Shown piece after piece: positions 37,133 through 49,219 of a stretch of DNA of 53,507 nucleotides. Below the pieces are notes generated by a model, which worked only from the letters and a program-made list of their open reading frames with translations, was not told where the DNA came from and searched no databases. Source of the DNA: Comamonadaceae bacterium (GTDB lineage Bacteria > Pseudomonadota > Gammaproteobacteria > Burkholderiales > Burkholderiaceae_C); NCBI GenBank assembly GCA_947456305.1, contig CANGPN010000016.1:1-53507 (forward strand), given 5' to 3'. The position numbers and the translations under genes were made by a program. Numbering within the stretch: the stretch's first letter is position 1; each line of letters begins with the position of its first letter.

Positions 37133-38287
37133 ATGGCTGCCTGGGTTTTGCCGGATCATATTGCGGACGTTTTGCCTTCAGAGGCCCGGCACATCGAAGA
37201 ATTACGCCGCCTTTGCTTAGACACCGCCCGTGGCTTCGGCTATGAACTGGTCATGCCGCCTCTGCTGGAACATACCGAGTCCTTGCTATCAGCCCCGGGC
37301 AGTGCCCAGGATTTGCAAACCTTCAAGCTGGTGGATCAACTCAGTGGCCGCAGTCTGGGCTTACGCATAGACACCACCCCGCAGGTCGCGCGCATTGATG
37401 CGCATTTGCTCAACCGCAGCGGCGTCACCAGGCTTTGTTATTGCGGCCCGGTGCTGCATACCTTGCCGGCCAGTCCTTACGCCACCCGCGAGCCCTTGCA
37501 GTTCGGTGCTGAAATTTACGGTCACGACGGGCTGGAAGCTGATCTTGAAATTCTGCAACTTGCGTTACAAAGCCTTAACGCTGCCGGACTTGAGAGTTTT
37601 CATGTGGATATCAGTGACGCTCGCATATTGCCTGCCTTGCTCAAAGGACAGAACCTTAGCGCCGAGTTGACGGCGGGTATCACTGACGCCTTGTCGCACA
37701 AAAATGTCAGCGGTATGCGCGAGCTGGGAAACCACTTGCCCCAGCCATTGGCTAAAGCCTTGCTTGCTTTGGTGCAAATGTATGGCAACACCGGCGTGCT
37801 GGCCCAGGCCAAAAAAGAATTTTCCGCCTGGCCTGAGGTCTTACATGCCTTGGAGCAGCTTGAATGGCTGGTCTCGCACGTGGCTCATCCCCTCAGCATA
37901 GACCTGGCCGATTTGCGCGGCTTTGCTTACTACAGCGGCCCGCGTTTTGCGGTGTTTGTGCCCGAGACCAGCGATGCACTGGCACGAGGCGGCCGCTATG
38001 ACGAGGTCGGTGCCGTGTTTGGCCGCAAGCGGCCAGCGGCAGGATTCAGCCTGGACATCAAAGCGCTGGTGGGCTTGCTAGCGCATCCCCAGCCTCAAGC
38101 TGCGATTCGCGCCCCTTGGGGCGAGGATCAGGCTCTGAGTCAAGCGATTGCGGCATTGAGAGCCCAAGGCCATACTGTGGTCTGCCTGCTACCCGGTCAT
38201 GAGAGTGAAGTGGACGAATTTCATTGTGACCGTGAATTGTTTAACCATCAGGGCGTTTGGTCAGTACGCCCCTTGAACCCCAACTGA
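37133..38287 (+). CDS. hisZ: ATP phosphoribosyltransferase regulatory subunit HisZ
   Basis: HisZ is a histidyl-tRNA synthetase paralogue that activates the short form of HisG in the first step of histidine synthesis. The 384-residue protein keeps the class II fold pattern ([21 protein letters not shown] at the N-terminus, [12 protein letters not shown] and [14 protein letters not shown]). It lacks the anticodon-binding domain and the tRNA-synthetase motif 2 sequence seen in hisS of this window. The location between hflC and purA is characteristic. A TAGAAT box lies 27 bp before the start, but without a properly spaced -35. Confidence 0.92.
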   Translation: MAAWVLPDHIADVLPSEARHIEELRRLCLDTARGFGYELVMPPLLEHTESLLSAPGSAQDLQTFKLVDQLSGRSLGLRIDTTPQVARIDAHLLNRSGVTRLCYCGPVLHTLPASPYATREPLQFGAEIYGHDGLEADLEILQLALQSLNAAGLESFHVDISDARILPALLKGQNLSAELTAGITDALSHKNVSGMRELGNHLPQPLAKALLALVQMYGNTGVLAQAKKEFSAWPEVLHALEQLEWLVSHVAHPLSIDLADLRGFAYYSGPRFAVFVPETSDALARGGRYDEVGAVFGRKRPAAGFSLDIKALVGLLAHPQPQAAIRAPWGEDQALSQAIAALRAQGHTVVCLLPGHESEVDEFHCDRELFNHQGVWSVRPLNPN

Positions 38288-39679
<1,392 letters not shown>

Positions 39680-39694
39680 ACTGAAAGTCCGGCC

Positions 39695-40219
39695 ATGTTG
39701 ACTGAAGATGGAAAACACTTGTATGTGTCGTATGACGAGTACAACAATTTGGTCGAAAAACTGGCCATCAAAATCCACCAGTCGGGCTGGCAATTCGATA
39801 CTATTTTGTGTCTGGCGCGCGGCGGCATGCGCCCGGGTGACGTTTTATCGCGTATTTTTGACAAGCCTTTGGCCATCATGTCCACCAGCTCTTACCGCTC
39901 TGAGGGTGGTACTGTGCAAGGCCACCTGGACATTGCCAGATACATCACTACACCCCAGGGTGAAATCGCCGGTCGCGTGTTGCTGGTCGATGACTTGGCT
40001 GATTCCGGCCATACCTTGAACGCAGTCATAGACTTGTTGAAAAACAATTATTCGCCCATTACTGAATTGCGCAGTGCGGTCATCTGGACCAAAGGCGTGT
40101 CCTCCTTTACCCCGGATTTCTCGGTTGAATACCTTCCGACCAACCCCTGGATTCACCAGCCTTTTGAGGCCTACGACACCATGCGACCGTTGCAATTGCT
40201 GGAGAAATGGCGGGTTTGA
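39695..40219 (+). CDS. Purine phosphoribosyltransferase-like protein
   Basis: The 174-residue type I phosphoribosyltransferase has the PRPP-binding loop VLLVDDLADSGHTL and an N-terminal CLARGGMRPG segment. It resembles hypoxanthine/xanthine-guanine phosphoribosyltransferases that salvage purine bases. The substrate cannot be set from the sequence. Being directly after purA supports a purine role. The next gene starts 3 bp after its stop, suggesting one transcript. Confidence 0.88.
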   Translation: MLTEDGKHLYVSYDEYNNLVEKLAIKIHQSGWQFDTILCLARGGMRPGDVLSRIFDKPLAIMSTSSYRSEGGTVQGHLDIARYITTPQGEIAGRVLLVDDLADSGHTLNAVIDLLKNNYSPITELRSAVIWTKGVSSFTPDFSVEYLPTNPWIHQPFEAYDTMRPLQLLEKWRV

Positions 40220-40222
40220 GGC

Positions 40223-41455
40223 ATGAAGCCTGATACCGCGCTCATACACCACGATTACCAGCCGCCGGGGGATTTTGCGTCCCCGCAAATTGCTGTCCAT
40301 AAAGCGTCTTCGGTTTTTTTTCCAGATGTCAAAGCCATGCGCGAGCGCAACTGGCTGGACAAAACCGGCTACACCTACGGCTTGCATGGAACGCCGACCA
40401 CCTTCACGCTGGAAGAACGTATTTGCCAGTTAGAAGGCGCCAAGCATTGTGTGTTGCTGCCCAGTGGATTGGCAGCTTTGGCGCAAGTGAATCTGGCTTT
40501 GTTGAAAACCGGCGATCACATCCTCATTCCCGACAATGCCTACGGTCCTTTGAAAACTTTGGCCGAGTGTGAACTTCAACAATGGGGTATCTCACACGAT
40601 TACTACAACCCCATGGACCCGTCATCGTTGGCAGACCGCGTCCAATCCAACACAAGACTTGTCTGGCTTGAAGCCCCCGGTTCGGTGACGCTTGAGTTTC
40701 CCGATTTACCGGCGCTAGTCAATGTTTGTCGCGATAAAGCGGTACTGACGGCGCTGGACAACACCTGGGGCGCAGGCGTGGCTTTTCAGCCTTTTGATTT
40801 CATGCTACATACAAGCAACGATCACCGTGGCGTTGACGTGTGTGTGCATGCCCTGACCAAATACCCAAGCGGCGGCGGTGATGTGTTGATGGGCAGCGTG
40901 ACCACGTGCCGCGATGACTTGGCGCGCAGTCTCAAGCTCAGCCACATGCGTCTGGGTTTTGGCGTGGCAGGCAATGATGCCGAACTGGTGTTACGGTCTT
41001 TGCCCAGCATGTCATTGCGCTACAAAACACAAGATGACACATGCCGCCAATTGGCCGCCTGGTGTTTGCATCAGACTGCTTTTGCACAGGTACTTCATCC
41101 AGCCATTGTTGGATCACCCGGTCACGCGCATTGGTGCGATTTGTGTGTAGGCGGTGTTGCGGCTGATGCCAAAGTGCACAGTGGCGGCGCAGCGGCCAGT
41201 TTGCTGAGTCTGCGATTTGACCCGGCCATCACCCCGGCTCAAGTGGATGTTTTTTGCAATGCGCTGAAGTTGTTCAAACTGGGTTTCAGTTGGGCCGGTC
41301 CCATCAGCCTGGTAGTGCCCTACGATTTAACCAAAATGCGTCAAAACGCGCCGTCCGATTTGCTACAAGGCGGATTTGTGCGCCTGGCCATAGGCTTGGA
41401 GTCTGCTGAAGACTTGATCGCAGATTTGGCGCAGGCGTTGCAGGCCATGCCTTAA
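40223..41455 (+). CDS. metC: Cystathionine beta-lyase (MetC-type)
   Basis: This 410-residue PLP enzyme of the Cys/Met metabolism family would cleave cystathionine to homocysteine. The Schiff-base lysine is Lys213 in HALTKYPSGGGD. YGLHGTPTTFTLEERIC and LPSGLAALAQVNLALL are typical of the MetC subgroup, and LDNTWGAG contains the Asp that contacts the pyridine nitrogen. It is 3 bp after the phosphoribosyltransferase gene and converges with mnmH, with 34 bp between the stops and no clear terminator. Cystathionine gamma-lyase-type activity cannot be excluded. Confidence 0.88.
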   Translation: MKPDTALIHHDYQPPGDFASPQIAVHKASSVFFPDVKAMRERNWLDKTGYTYGLHGTPTTFTLEERICQLEGAKHCVLLPSGLAALAQVNLALLKTGDHILIPDNAYGPLKTLAECELQQWGISHDYYNPMDPSSLADRVQSNTRLVWLEAPGSVTLEFPDLPALVNVCRDKAVLTALDNTWGAGVAFQPFDFMLHTSNDHRGVDVCVHALTKYPSGGGDVLMGSVTTCRDDLARSLKLSHMRLGFGVAGNDAELVLRSLPSMSLRYKTQDDTCRQLAAWCLHQTAFAQVLHPAIVGSPGHAHWCDLCVGGVAADAKVHSGGAAASLLSLRFDPAITPAQVDVFCNALKLFKLGFSWAGPISLVVPYDLTKMRQNAPSDLLQGGFVRLAIGLESAEDLIADLAQALQAMP

Positions 41456-41489
41456 CAGTGGTCGTTTTTGTGAGGGGAGATGCCTGCTG

Positions 41490-42569
41490 TTATTGCGATT
41501 CATTTAACAATCTGAAAGCCAAGGCTTGCATAGAAGTGGTGTGCCCGTCGGGCAGCGCAACTGCAACGGCTTGCGGATATTGCACAAAATTGCGCGCCAC
41601 AGATCTCGCATAAGTAGGGTCGTAATGGCTGAGCAACAAGTCCTTCACCACAGCTTCCACCTGGCCGTTGAGCAATTGCTGCTGCCAGGCTTGGACCACA
41701 GACTTGCCTTTGACTTCATTCAAGAGAGATAAACGCTCACTGAATAAGCCCAGGTCATTGGCAAAAAAAGCGTAGTCTTCAAGCAGCAATTTCACCCGTT
41801 CATCGTCACTCAATTGCAAATCTATACACGGGCTTTGGCGCATCACATCCATCAGCGCTTGAGGCACAGCTACATTGCCAACTTTTTTGCTTTCTGCCTC
41901 AACAAACACGGTTTTGCTTGAATCGAATCCGCGTAATTTGTCCCACACCAGCGTATCAAAATGTTTTTGACTGGGCTGGGCTTTTCCCGGTATGCGGCCC
42001 AGCACTGAGCTTCGGTGTCTGGCCAGTTCTTCCAAATCCAGCACCTGAGCACCCGCATGGCTGAGTGCTTGAAGCAGCCGGGTTTTGCCCGAGCCAGTCG
42101 GTCCGGTGATAACGCGAAAACGCAATGCCGGGACCAAGCGTGCGATGTCGTTGACCATGGCTGCGCGAAACGCTTTGTATCCGCCTTCAATCAGCCAGAC
42201 ACGAAAACCGATTTGGCCCAGCACCAGCGCCAGCGAGCCGCTGCGTTTGCCGCCGCGCCAGCAGTAAATCAGCGGTTGCCAATCCTTGCCCAAAGGCATG
42301 ACGTATCTGTCAATGTGACGTGAAATATTGGATGACACCAGTGAGGCGCCGATTTTGTTGGCCTCGAACGCACTGACTTGTTTGTAAAGTGTGCCGACGC
42401 GAATGCGTTCTTCGTTGGTCAACGAAGGCCAGTTCAAGGCGCCGGGCAAATGGTCCAGGTCGAACTCGTCTTCGGTGCGGGCATCAATGATGTTGCTGAA
42501 ACCACCATCAATTTCGGCTAACGCCATGCGAGCAATCGCTTCATCAGCGCTGATAAGGCGGGCCGCCAT
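41490..42569 (-). CDS. mnmH: tRNA 2-selenouridine synthase
   Basis: MnmH (SelU) replaces sulfur by selenium in the wobble 2-thiouridine of certain tRNAs, through a geranylated intermediate. The 359-residue protein has an N-terminal rhodanese domain with the catalytic Cys in YCWRGGKRSGS and a P-loop GPTGSGKTRLL near residues 160-170. The start codon overlaps the stop of the upstream esterase gene by one base (TGATG), indicating coupled translation. Selenium use would require selD elsewhere in the genome, which the window does not show. Confidence 0.93.
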   Translation of the reverse strand: MAARLISADEAIARMALAEIDGGFSNIIDARTEDEFDLDHLPGALNWPSLTNEERIRVGTLYKQVSAFEANKIGASLVSSNISRHIDRYVMPLGKDWQPLIYCWRGGKRSGSLALVLGQIGFRVWLIEGGYKAFRAAMVNDIARLVPALRFRVITGPTGSGKTRLLQALSHAGAQVLDLEELARHRSSVLGRIPGKAQPSQKHFDTLVWDKLRGFDSSKTVFVEAESKKVGNVAVPQALMDVMRQSPCIDLQLSDDERVKLLLEDYAFFANDLGLFSERLSLLNEVKGKSVVQAWQQQLLNGQVEAVVKDLLLSHYDPTYARSVARNFVQYPQAVAVALPDGHTTSMQALAFRLLNESQ

Positions 42570-43207
42570 CAGAGCAACTTTTTCAACACAGGCCAGACAT
42601 TGGCCAGAATCTGCGGGTGCGCCTCAGCCTTGGGATGGATGCGGTCAGCTTGAAACAAAGCCGTCGCGTCGGCTGCATCAGCTACGCCTTTAAGTAGAAA
42701 CGGCACCAGAGGCAGGCGTTGCTGCTGGCTGATGGTTTTGAATAACTGGCTGAATGCCTGCGCATAGTCGGCCCCATAGTTGGGAGGCACTTGCATGCCT
42801 ATCAACAACACGCCAGCTTTGGCTTTGCGACAGGCTAAAACCATACGCGTCAAATTGCTCTCAGTCATCTTCAGAGAAAACCCTCGCAAAGCGTCATTGC
42901 CGCCGAGCTCTATGACCACCAGTTGCGGGTTGTGTTGCTCAAGCAGGGCCGGCAAGCGAGCCAGACCGCCTGCGGTGGTGTCTCCGCTGATGCTGGCGTT
43001 GACCACTTCCCATTGCGGCTTGTCTTTGGCCAGTTGAGCTGTCAGCAATGCCACCCAGCCGCTGCCGCGTGCGATGCCGTATTCGGCGCTTAAAGAATCA
43101 CCAATCACTAACAAAGTATTTGCCGCACGCGCATGCAAGGCAACAGGCCATAGACCCGTGGCACACAGGCTTAATGCTTGCAAGTTAAAGTCTCTGCGTC
43201 TTAACAC
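42569..43207 (-). CDS. tesA: SGNH/GDSL-type arylesterase (TesA-like)
   Basis: This exported esterase/thioesterase has the nucleophile block VIGDSLSAEYG, block III GGNDALRG and the catalytic Asp-x-x-His motif DRIHP near the C-terminus, as in TesA. Two GTG starts, 43216 and 43207, are possible; the latter gives LRRRDFNLQALSL at the N-terminus. That resembles a twin-arginine signal followed by a hydrophobic core ending in LHARA. The ABC ATPase gene diverges with only 3-12 bp between the start codons, so each promoter must lie inside the other gene. The pairing with a YbbA-like ATPase matches E. coli. Confidence 0.88.
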   Translation of the reverse strand: MLRRRDFNLQALSLCATGLWPVALHARAANTLLVIGDSLSAEYGIARGSGWVALLTAQLAKDKPQWEVVNASISGDTTAGGLARLPALLEQHNPQLVVIELGGNDALRGFSLKMTESNLTRMVLACRKAKAGVLLIGMQVPPNYGADYAQAFSQLFKTISQQQRLPLVPFLLKGVADAADATALFQADRIHPKAEAHPQILANVWPVLKKLL

Positions 43208-43219
43208 GGATCCCACGGA

Positions 43220-43897
43220 ATGTCCTCACCACTGATTGCTGTCTCACATTTGTACAAATCGGTCACTGATGCCACCGGTACCTTGGACATTCTCCGCGAT
43301 ATCGATTTCACCTTGAACCGTGAAGAAACCGTGGCCATTGTCGGGGCTTCAGGCTCAGGCAAGAGCACCTTACTAGCCATCATGGCTGGTTTAGATACGC
43401 CTACACAAGGCGCGGTTCAATTGGCCGGCCAGGACATGTTCGCCTTGAACGAAGATGAACGCGCCGGATTGCGTGCCAGACACATAGGTTTTGTCTTTCA
43501 AAGCTTTCAACTGTTGGCTGCTTTGACAGCGCTTGAAAACGTCATGTTGCCCCTGGAACTGGCCGGACACCCCGACCCCAAACCTTTAGCCAAAGAAATA
43601 TTGTCACGGGTTGGTTTGGCCGAACGTTTAAACCATTACCCCAAAGTGATGAGCGGTGGCGAGCAGCAACGCGTGGCATTGGCTCGGGCCTTTGTGGTCA
43701 AGCCTCAGGTACTGCTGGCAGATGAACCCACCGGTAGTCTCGACCATGCCACCGGTGAGACCATCATGCAGTTGATGCTTGAACTCAACAGAGAACTAGG
43801 TACCACGCTGGTGTTGGTCACCCATGATCAGGCCTTATCCAAACGTTGTGACCGGCGTTTAATGATGCAGGCGGGGCGCGCCACTTGGGTGGATTGA
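43220..43897 (+). CDS. ABC transporter ATP-binding protein (LolD/YbbA type)
   Basis: The 225-residue ATPase has Walker A GASGSGKST near residues 45-53, signature MSGGEQQRVALAR, Walker B VLLADEPTG and the H-loop VTHD. The sequence VFQSFQLLAALTALENVMLPLEL is characteristic of the MacB/LolD/YbbA group, which works with FtsX-like permeases. No permease gene is adjacent; the next gene is smpB, convergent after 6 bp. In E. coli, ybbA is divergent from tesA exactly as here, but is followed by the permease ybbP. The substrate is unknown. Confidence 0.9.
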   Translation: MSSPLIAVSHLYKSVTDATGTLDILRDIDFTLNREETVAIVGASGSGKSTLLAIMAGLDTPTQGAVQLAGQDMFALNEDERAGLRARHIGFVFQSFQLLAALTALENVMLPLELAGHPDPKPLAKEILSRVGLAERLNHYPKVMSGGEQQRVALARAFVVKPQVLLADEPTGSLDHATGETIMQLMLELNRELGTTLVLVTHDQALSKRCDRRLMMQAGRATWVD

Positions 43898-43903
43898 ACA
43901 AGC

Positions 43904-44377
43904 CTAACGGGTGCGGCTTTTCATGGCGCGTTCCACTTCGCGCTTGCCTTCACGGTCTTTGATGGTGTCGCGTTTATCGTGCTCGGCCTTGCCTTTGGCC
44001 AGCGCGATTTCGCATTTGATGCGGCCGTTTTTCCAATGCAAATTCAACGGCACCAAGGTGTAGCCTTTTTGCTCGACCTTGCCTATCAAACGCCGGATTT
44101 CATCCTTGTGCAGCAGCAATTTGCGCGAACGGATGGCATCCGGATTCACGTGTGTGGACGCGGTTTTCAGCGGGTTGATCTGACAGCCGATGACGAACAT
44201 CTCGCCATTACGTATCACCACATAGCCGTCGGTCAGTTGCACTTTGCCTTCTCTCGCGGCTTTGACTTCCCAGCCTTCCAGCACCATGCCTGCCTCCAGG
44301 CGCTCTTCGAAAAAATAATTGAAAGCGGCTTTTTTGTTGTCCGCGATCCGGGTTTGGGGTGCTGTTTTGCTGGCCAT
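43904..44377 (-). CDS. smpB: SsrA-binding protein SmpB
   Basis: SmpB binds tmRNA and brings it to stalled ribosomes for trans-translation. The ATG at 44377 gives 157 residues starting [14 protein letters not shown]. The frame stays open another 107 codons upstream, antisense to ratA, and I reject that extension. Family motifs are [27 protein letters not shown] and the basic C-terminal tail [14 protein letters not shown]. It converges with the ABC ATPase gene, with 6 bp between the stops. ratA is divergent, 70 bp away, a typical arrangement. Confidence 0.95.
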   Translation of the reverse strand: MASKTAPQTRIADNKKAAFNYFFEERLEAGMVLEGWEVKAAREGKVQLTDGYVVIRNGEMFVIGCQINPLKTASTHVNPDAIRSRKLLLHKDEIRRLIGKVEQKGYTLVPLNLHWKNGRIKCEIALAKGKAEHDKRDTIKDREGKREVERAMKSRTR

Positions 44378-44447
44378 AAGAGAGAAAAAGAATACAGCGG
44401 GGTCTTTACAATCACCCGCAACGCCAGTGTGGCATGAACTGCATTCT

Positions 44448-44882
44448 ATGAAAACCGTCGAGAAGTCTGTATTGATCTGGTTCAGCGCCCGCGAAATGTT
44501 CGATTTGATTGTCGATGTGCCTGCGTATCCGCAGTTTCTGCCCTGGTGCGACAAAGCAGACATCTTGAGCACCACCGACAACGGCATGACCGCGCGCATA
44601 GGCATGGCGTTCGGCGGACTGCATAAAAGTTTCACCACATCCAATACGCACATCGATGGGCGGCAGGTCAAACTCGATTTGATCGACGGACCGTTCAAAC
44701 ATCTTTCAGGTGTATGGGACTTTATTCCTCTGGGTGACGAACAGGCTTGCAGAGTCGAATTGAAACTGTCTTACAGCTTTGACTCCATGTTCGGTGCCAT
44801 GGTCGGACCGGTGTTTGACAAGATCGCATCTACGCTGGTGGATGCTTTTGTCAAACGCGCCGAAGCGGTGTACCAGCGATGA
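44448..44882 (+). CDS. ratA: RatA family START-domain protein
   Basis: The ATG at 44448 gives 144 residues starting [18 protein letters not shown], the normal N-terminus of the RatA/Coq10 group. A longer frame from 44319 overlaps smpB and is rejected. The motif [12 protein letters not shown] is conserved in the family. E. coli RatA was described as inhibiting ribosome subunit joining, while homologues bind ubiquinone (Coq10-like); which applies here is open. The stop overlaps the rnfH start by 4 bp, and smpB is divergent. Confidence 0.92.
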   Translation: MKTVEKSVLIWFSAREMFDLIVDVPAYPQFLPWCDKADILSTTDNGMTARIGMAFGGLHKSFTTSNTHIDGRQVKLDLIDGPFKHLSGVWDFIPLGDEQACRVELKLSYSFDSMFGAMVGPVFDKIASTLVDAFVKRAEAVYQR

Positions 44883-45211
44883 AGTTGCTCATTGCGCTAT
44901 CAACCGCGCCGCGACATATGTCATTGTTTGAGTTGCCTTTTGAAGCACACACCACAGTTGCGCAGACTTTGCAGCAGCTGGCCACTGTGTCAGCCGAGTT
45001 TGCAAATACCTCATCGCAAGATTGGCAAACAGCGGTATGGGGCAAACCGGTTGAAATGACGCATACCCTGAAAGACGGTGACAGGTTGGAGGTACTCAGA
45101 CCTTTGCGGGTCGACCCCAAAGTGGCCAGACGCGAACGTTTTCAAAAGCAAGGTGCCAAAACCGCAGGCCTGTTTGCCAAACGCCGAGCAGGGGCCAAGC
45201 CAGGTTACTGA
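44879..45211 (+). CDS. rnfH: RnfH family ubiquitin-like protein
   Basis: The 110-residue protein belongs to the RnfH (UPF0125) family of beta-grasp fold proteins, with DGDRLEVLRPLRVDPKVARRER as signature. Function is not settled; the name comes from proximity to rnf genes in some bacteria, and none are here. ATG 44879 overlaps the ratA stop. The ratA-rnfH pair is widely conserved. A gap of 103 bp leads to guaB. Confidence 0.9.
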   Translation: MKLLIALSTAPRHMSLFELPFEAHTTVAQTLQQLATVSAEFANTSSQDWQTAVWGKPVEMTHTLKDGDRLEVLRPLRVDPKVARRERFQKQGAKTAGLFAKRRAGAKPGY

Positions 45212-45218
45212 TCCGTAA

Positions 45219-46784
<1,566 letters not shown>

Positions 46785-46822
46785 GTTTTTTCAGCGGCGA
46801 GAGACTGCAACCCGACATTGTT

Positions 46823-48475
46823 ATGGCACACCAAAAAATTCTGATCCTTGATTTCGGTTCGCAAGTCACGCAATTGATTGCACGCCGTGTGCGCGAAGCG
46901 CATGTGTATTGTGAAGTCCACCCATGTGATGTGACCAATGAATGGCTGCGCGAGTACGCCGCCGACGGCATGCTCAAGGGCATTATTTTGTCCGGCAGTC
47001 ACGCCAGTGTGTACGAGCAAGACACCGATAGCGCACCATCCTTGGTGTTCGAGTTGGGCATTCCCCTGCTGGGCATTTGCTACGGCATGCAAACCATGGC
47101 GCAGCAACTTGGCGGCAAGGTGGAAAGCGGGCATCAACGTGAATTTGGTTACGCCGAAGTGCGCGCACGCGGCCACACCGATTTGTTGAAAGACATCGCC
47201 GACTTCATCACGCCCGAGGGCCAAGGCATGCTCAAAGTGTGGATGAGCCACGGCGACAAGGTGACAGAGCTTCCACCGGGTTTCAAGCTCATGGCCAGCA
47301 CCGACAGTTGTCCGATAGCCGGCATGGCTGACGAAGCACGGCATTTTTACGGCGTGCAATTTCACCCGGAAGTCACTCACACGGTGCAAGGCAAAGCCAT
47401 GTTGCACCGATTTGTGCTGGACATTTGCCATACCCAAGCTGATTGGGTGATGACCGGTTATGTCGAAGAAGCCGTGGCGCGTATCCGCGAACAAGTCGGC
47501 GATGAAGAAGTGATTTTGGGTTTATCCGGCGGCGTGGATTCATCGGTTGCTGCCGCATTGATACACCGCGCCATCGGCGATCAACTCACCTGTGTGTTTG
47601 TAGACCACGGTTTGTTGCGATTGAACGAAGGCGATACGGTCATGCAAATGTTTGCAGGCCAATTGCATGCGCGTGTCATACGTGTAGACGCGAGTGCATT
47701 GTTTTTAGGCAAGCTCGCAGGTGTCAGCGACCCCGAAGCCAAACGCAAAATCATTGGCGCTGAGTTTGTCACCGTGTTCAAAGAGCAGGCCGCCAAACTC
47801 AAAGCGAGCGATGGGGGGCACAAGGGTGCAACCTATTTGGCGCAAGGCACGATTTACCCGGATGTGATTGAGAGCGGTGGTGCGAAAAGCAAAAAAGCCG
47901 TCACCATCAAAAGCCACCACAACGTCGGCGGTTTGCCCGAACAACTCGGTTTGAAACTCTTAGAGCCGCTGCGCGATTTGTTCAAAGACGAAGTGCGCGA
48001 ACTCGGTGTGGCCCTGGGTTTGCCTTACGACATGGTTTACCGCCATCCGTTCCCCGGACCGGGCTTGGGTGTGCGCATACTTGGCGAAGTGAAAGCCGAA
48101 TACGCAGATTTGCTGCGCCGTGCAGATGCCATCTTCATTGAAGAACTGCGGAACACGCCATTCACAGGTGACGCATCAGCAGTAGCTTTTGGCGGCACGC
48201 AAGCGCCGCGCAATTGGTATGAAGCCACCAGCCAGGCATTCGCTGTTTTCCTGCCGGTGAAATCAGTCGGTGTCATGGGCGACGGACGCACATACGACTA
48301 CGTGGTGGCGCTGCGCGCTGTTATCACCAGCGATTTCATGACAGCAGATTGGGCCGAATTGCCTTATGGTTTGCTCAAGAAAGTATCCGGGCGCATCATC
48401 AATGAAGTGCGTGGCATCAACCGGGTGGTGATGGATGTGAGTAGCAAGCCGCCTGCGACGATTGAGTGGGAATAA
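46823..48475 (+). CDS. guaA: GMP synthase (glutamine-hydrolysing)
   Basis: GuaA aminates XMP to GMP using glutamine. The 550-residue protein has an N-terminal class I glutaminase with Cys86 in GICYGMQTM and His in FHPEV. The ATP pyrophosphatase domain has P-loop [10 protein letters not shown], and the C-terminal dimerisation domain ends in PPATIEWE. It is slightly longer than E. coli GuaA (525), partly from an insert around [18 protein letters not shown], a form I believe is common in betaproteobacteria. It is in an operon with guaB and converges on vapC with 19 bp between. Confidence 0.95.
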   Translation: MAHQKILILDFGSQVTQLIARRVREAHVYCEVHPCDVTNEWLREYAADGMLKGIILSGSHASVYEQDTDSAPSLVFELGIPLLGICYGMQTMAQQLGGKVESGHQREFGYAEVRARGHTDLLKDIADFITPEGQGMLKVWMSHGDKVTELPPGFKLMASTDSCPIAGMADEARHFYGVQFHPEVTHTVQGKAMLHRFVLDICHTQADWVMTGYVEEAVARIREQVGDEEVILGLSGGVDSSVAAALIHRAIGDQLTCVFVDHGLLRLNEGDTVMQMFAGQLHARVIRVDASALFLGKLAGVSDPEAKRKIIGAEFVTVFKEQAAKLKASDGGHKGATYLAQGTIYPDVIESGGAKSKKAVTIKSHHNVGGLPEQLGLKLLEPLRDLFKDEVRELGVALGLPYDMVYRHPFPGPGLGVRILGEVKAEYADLLRRADAIFIEELRNTPFTGDASAVAFGGTQAPRNWYEATSQAFAVFLPVKSVGVMGDGRTYDYVVALRAVITSDFMTADWAELPYGLLKKVSGRIINEVRGINRVVMDVSSKPPATIEWE

Positions 48476-48494
48476 GCGTCAGAACACTCAAAAA

Positions 48495-48872
48495 TCACTG
48501 CACCAAAGGCACAAACTCAACACCTGTTTTCTTGGCTAATGAATGTAATTTTTTGTCTAAGGTCCACAATTTTGCATTTGGCGTAAGCAGGGCAGAAGCA
48601 AGAAGCGAGATATCGATAGCCCCGCAGCCCGATTCATACAAGTCATGAGATTCAATAAAGTTCATAACTTCAGTAGTGCTTGCTATGTTTGCTTTTTGTA
48701 GCGTTGCGAGAAAGGCCAGGGTTTGTTTTCGCGGCGACGGCGGTGAACCACAAGCAATTTCGAACAAAATAAACGGGTGGGTCAGTACCAGGTCGTTACT
48801 CAATAAATGTCCTAGATAAGGGTTGTTATGTCTGAAATGCGCTACCCAGACAGATGTATCGACCAGCACCAT
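48495..48872 (-). CDS. vapC: VapC-type PIN-domain ribonuclease toxin
   Basis: The 125-residue PIN-domain protein has its acidic active site in VLVDTSVWVAHF (Asp5), a Glu in LFEIACG and Asp residues in CGAIDISLLAS and WTLDKKL. VapC toxins cleave tRNA or rRNA and are held inactive by the VapB antitoxin. The start is one base after the antitoxin stop. It is convergent with guaA. Complete domain and motif set suggest an active toxin. Confidence 0.92.
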   Translation of the reverse strand: MVLVDTSVWVAHFRHNNPYLGHLLSNDLVLTHPFILFEIACGSPPSPRKQTLAFLATLQKANIASTTEVMNFIESHDLYESGCGAIDISLLASALLTPNAKLWTLDKKLHSLAKKTGVEFVPLVQ

Positions 48873-48873
48873 G

Positions 48874-49083
48874 TCAAGTGTTCAAACTTGTCTTGGATTG
48901 TCTTCGGGGGATGGATTTCATGGTTGGCGCCTTTCCGCCTAAAGCGGCGAGTCGCTTGGCTGATTGCACCCGTACAAATACTTTCAGCGCTTCGCGAAAC
49001 AGTTCGGATTTTTCAATTGCGGGATCAATCACCTCCAGCGCCTGGGCGTAAAGCTCGTCGTCAATGGTCACAGTTGTTCGCAT
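48874..49083 (-). CDS. vapB: VapB-type ribbon-helix-helix antitoxin
   Basis: The ATG at 49083 gives 69 residues starting MRTTVTIDDELYAQALEV, a ribbon-helix-helix DNA-binding N-terminus. The C-terminal half (LAALGGKAPTMKSIPRR) is the flexible part that usually wraps the toxin. A ribosome-binding AGAGAGGG lies just upstream. An upstream in-frame ATG at 49143 is inside the promoter and rejected. It is the first gene of the vapBC operon and likely represses its own promoter at 49108-49143. Confidence 0.9.
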   Translation of the reverse strand: MRTTVTIDDELYAQALEVIDPAIEKSELFREALKVFVRVQSAKRLAALGGKAPTMKSIPRRQSKTSLNT

Positions 49084-49107
49084 GAGATGCCCTCTCTTAT
49101 GTGAAAT

Positions 49108-49127
49108 TTGATGCATTATCACATCAA
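49108..49127. promoter_or_regulatory. Putative vapBC operator palindrome
   Basis: TTGATG at 49108-49113 and CATCAA at 49122-49127 form perfect 6-bp inverted arms around 8 bases, spanning the predicted -10 box. A further TGAT/ATCA-rich stretch continues to 49137. RHH antitoxins bind such repeats; binding by this VapB is inferred. Confidence 0.5.
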
Positions 49128-49143
49128 TTATGATGATATTCAA
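49115..49143 (-). promoter_or_regulatory. vapBp: Sigma-70-type promoter of vapBC
   Basis: On the minus strand a -35 TTGAAT (49143-49138) and a -10 GATAAT (49120-49115) are separated by 17 bp. The predicted start point near 49108 leaves a leader of about 25 nt with the ribosome-binding site. The -10 overlaps the operator palindrome. Confidence 0.65.
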
Positions 49144-49219
49144 TGCTTTAAAAACGCCACATAACTAAAGCATTTTCAAATGGTTACAGTCAGTGCATAT
49201 CTTTTACTGAGACATAACT

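Noticed and set aside
44378..44698. 107-codon upstream extension of smpB
   Set aside because: It is antisense to ratA, and the conserved SmpB N-terminus begins at 44377.
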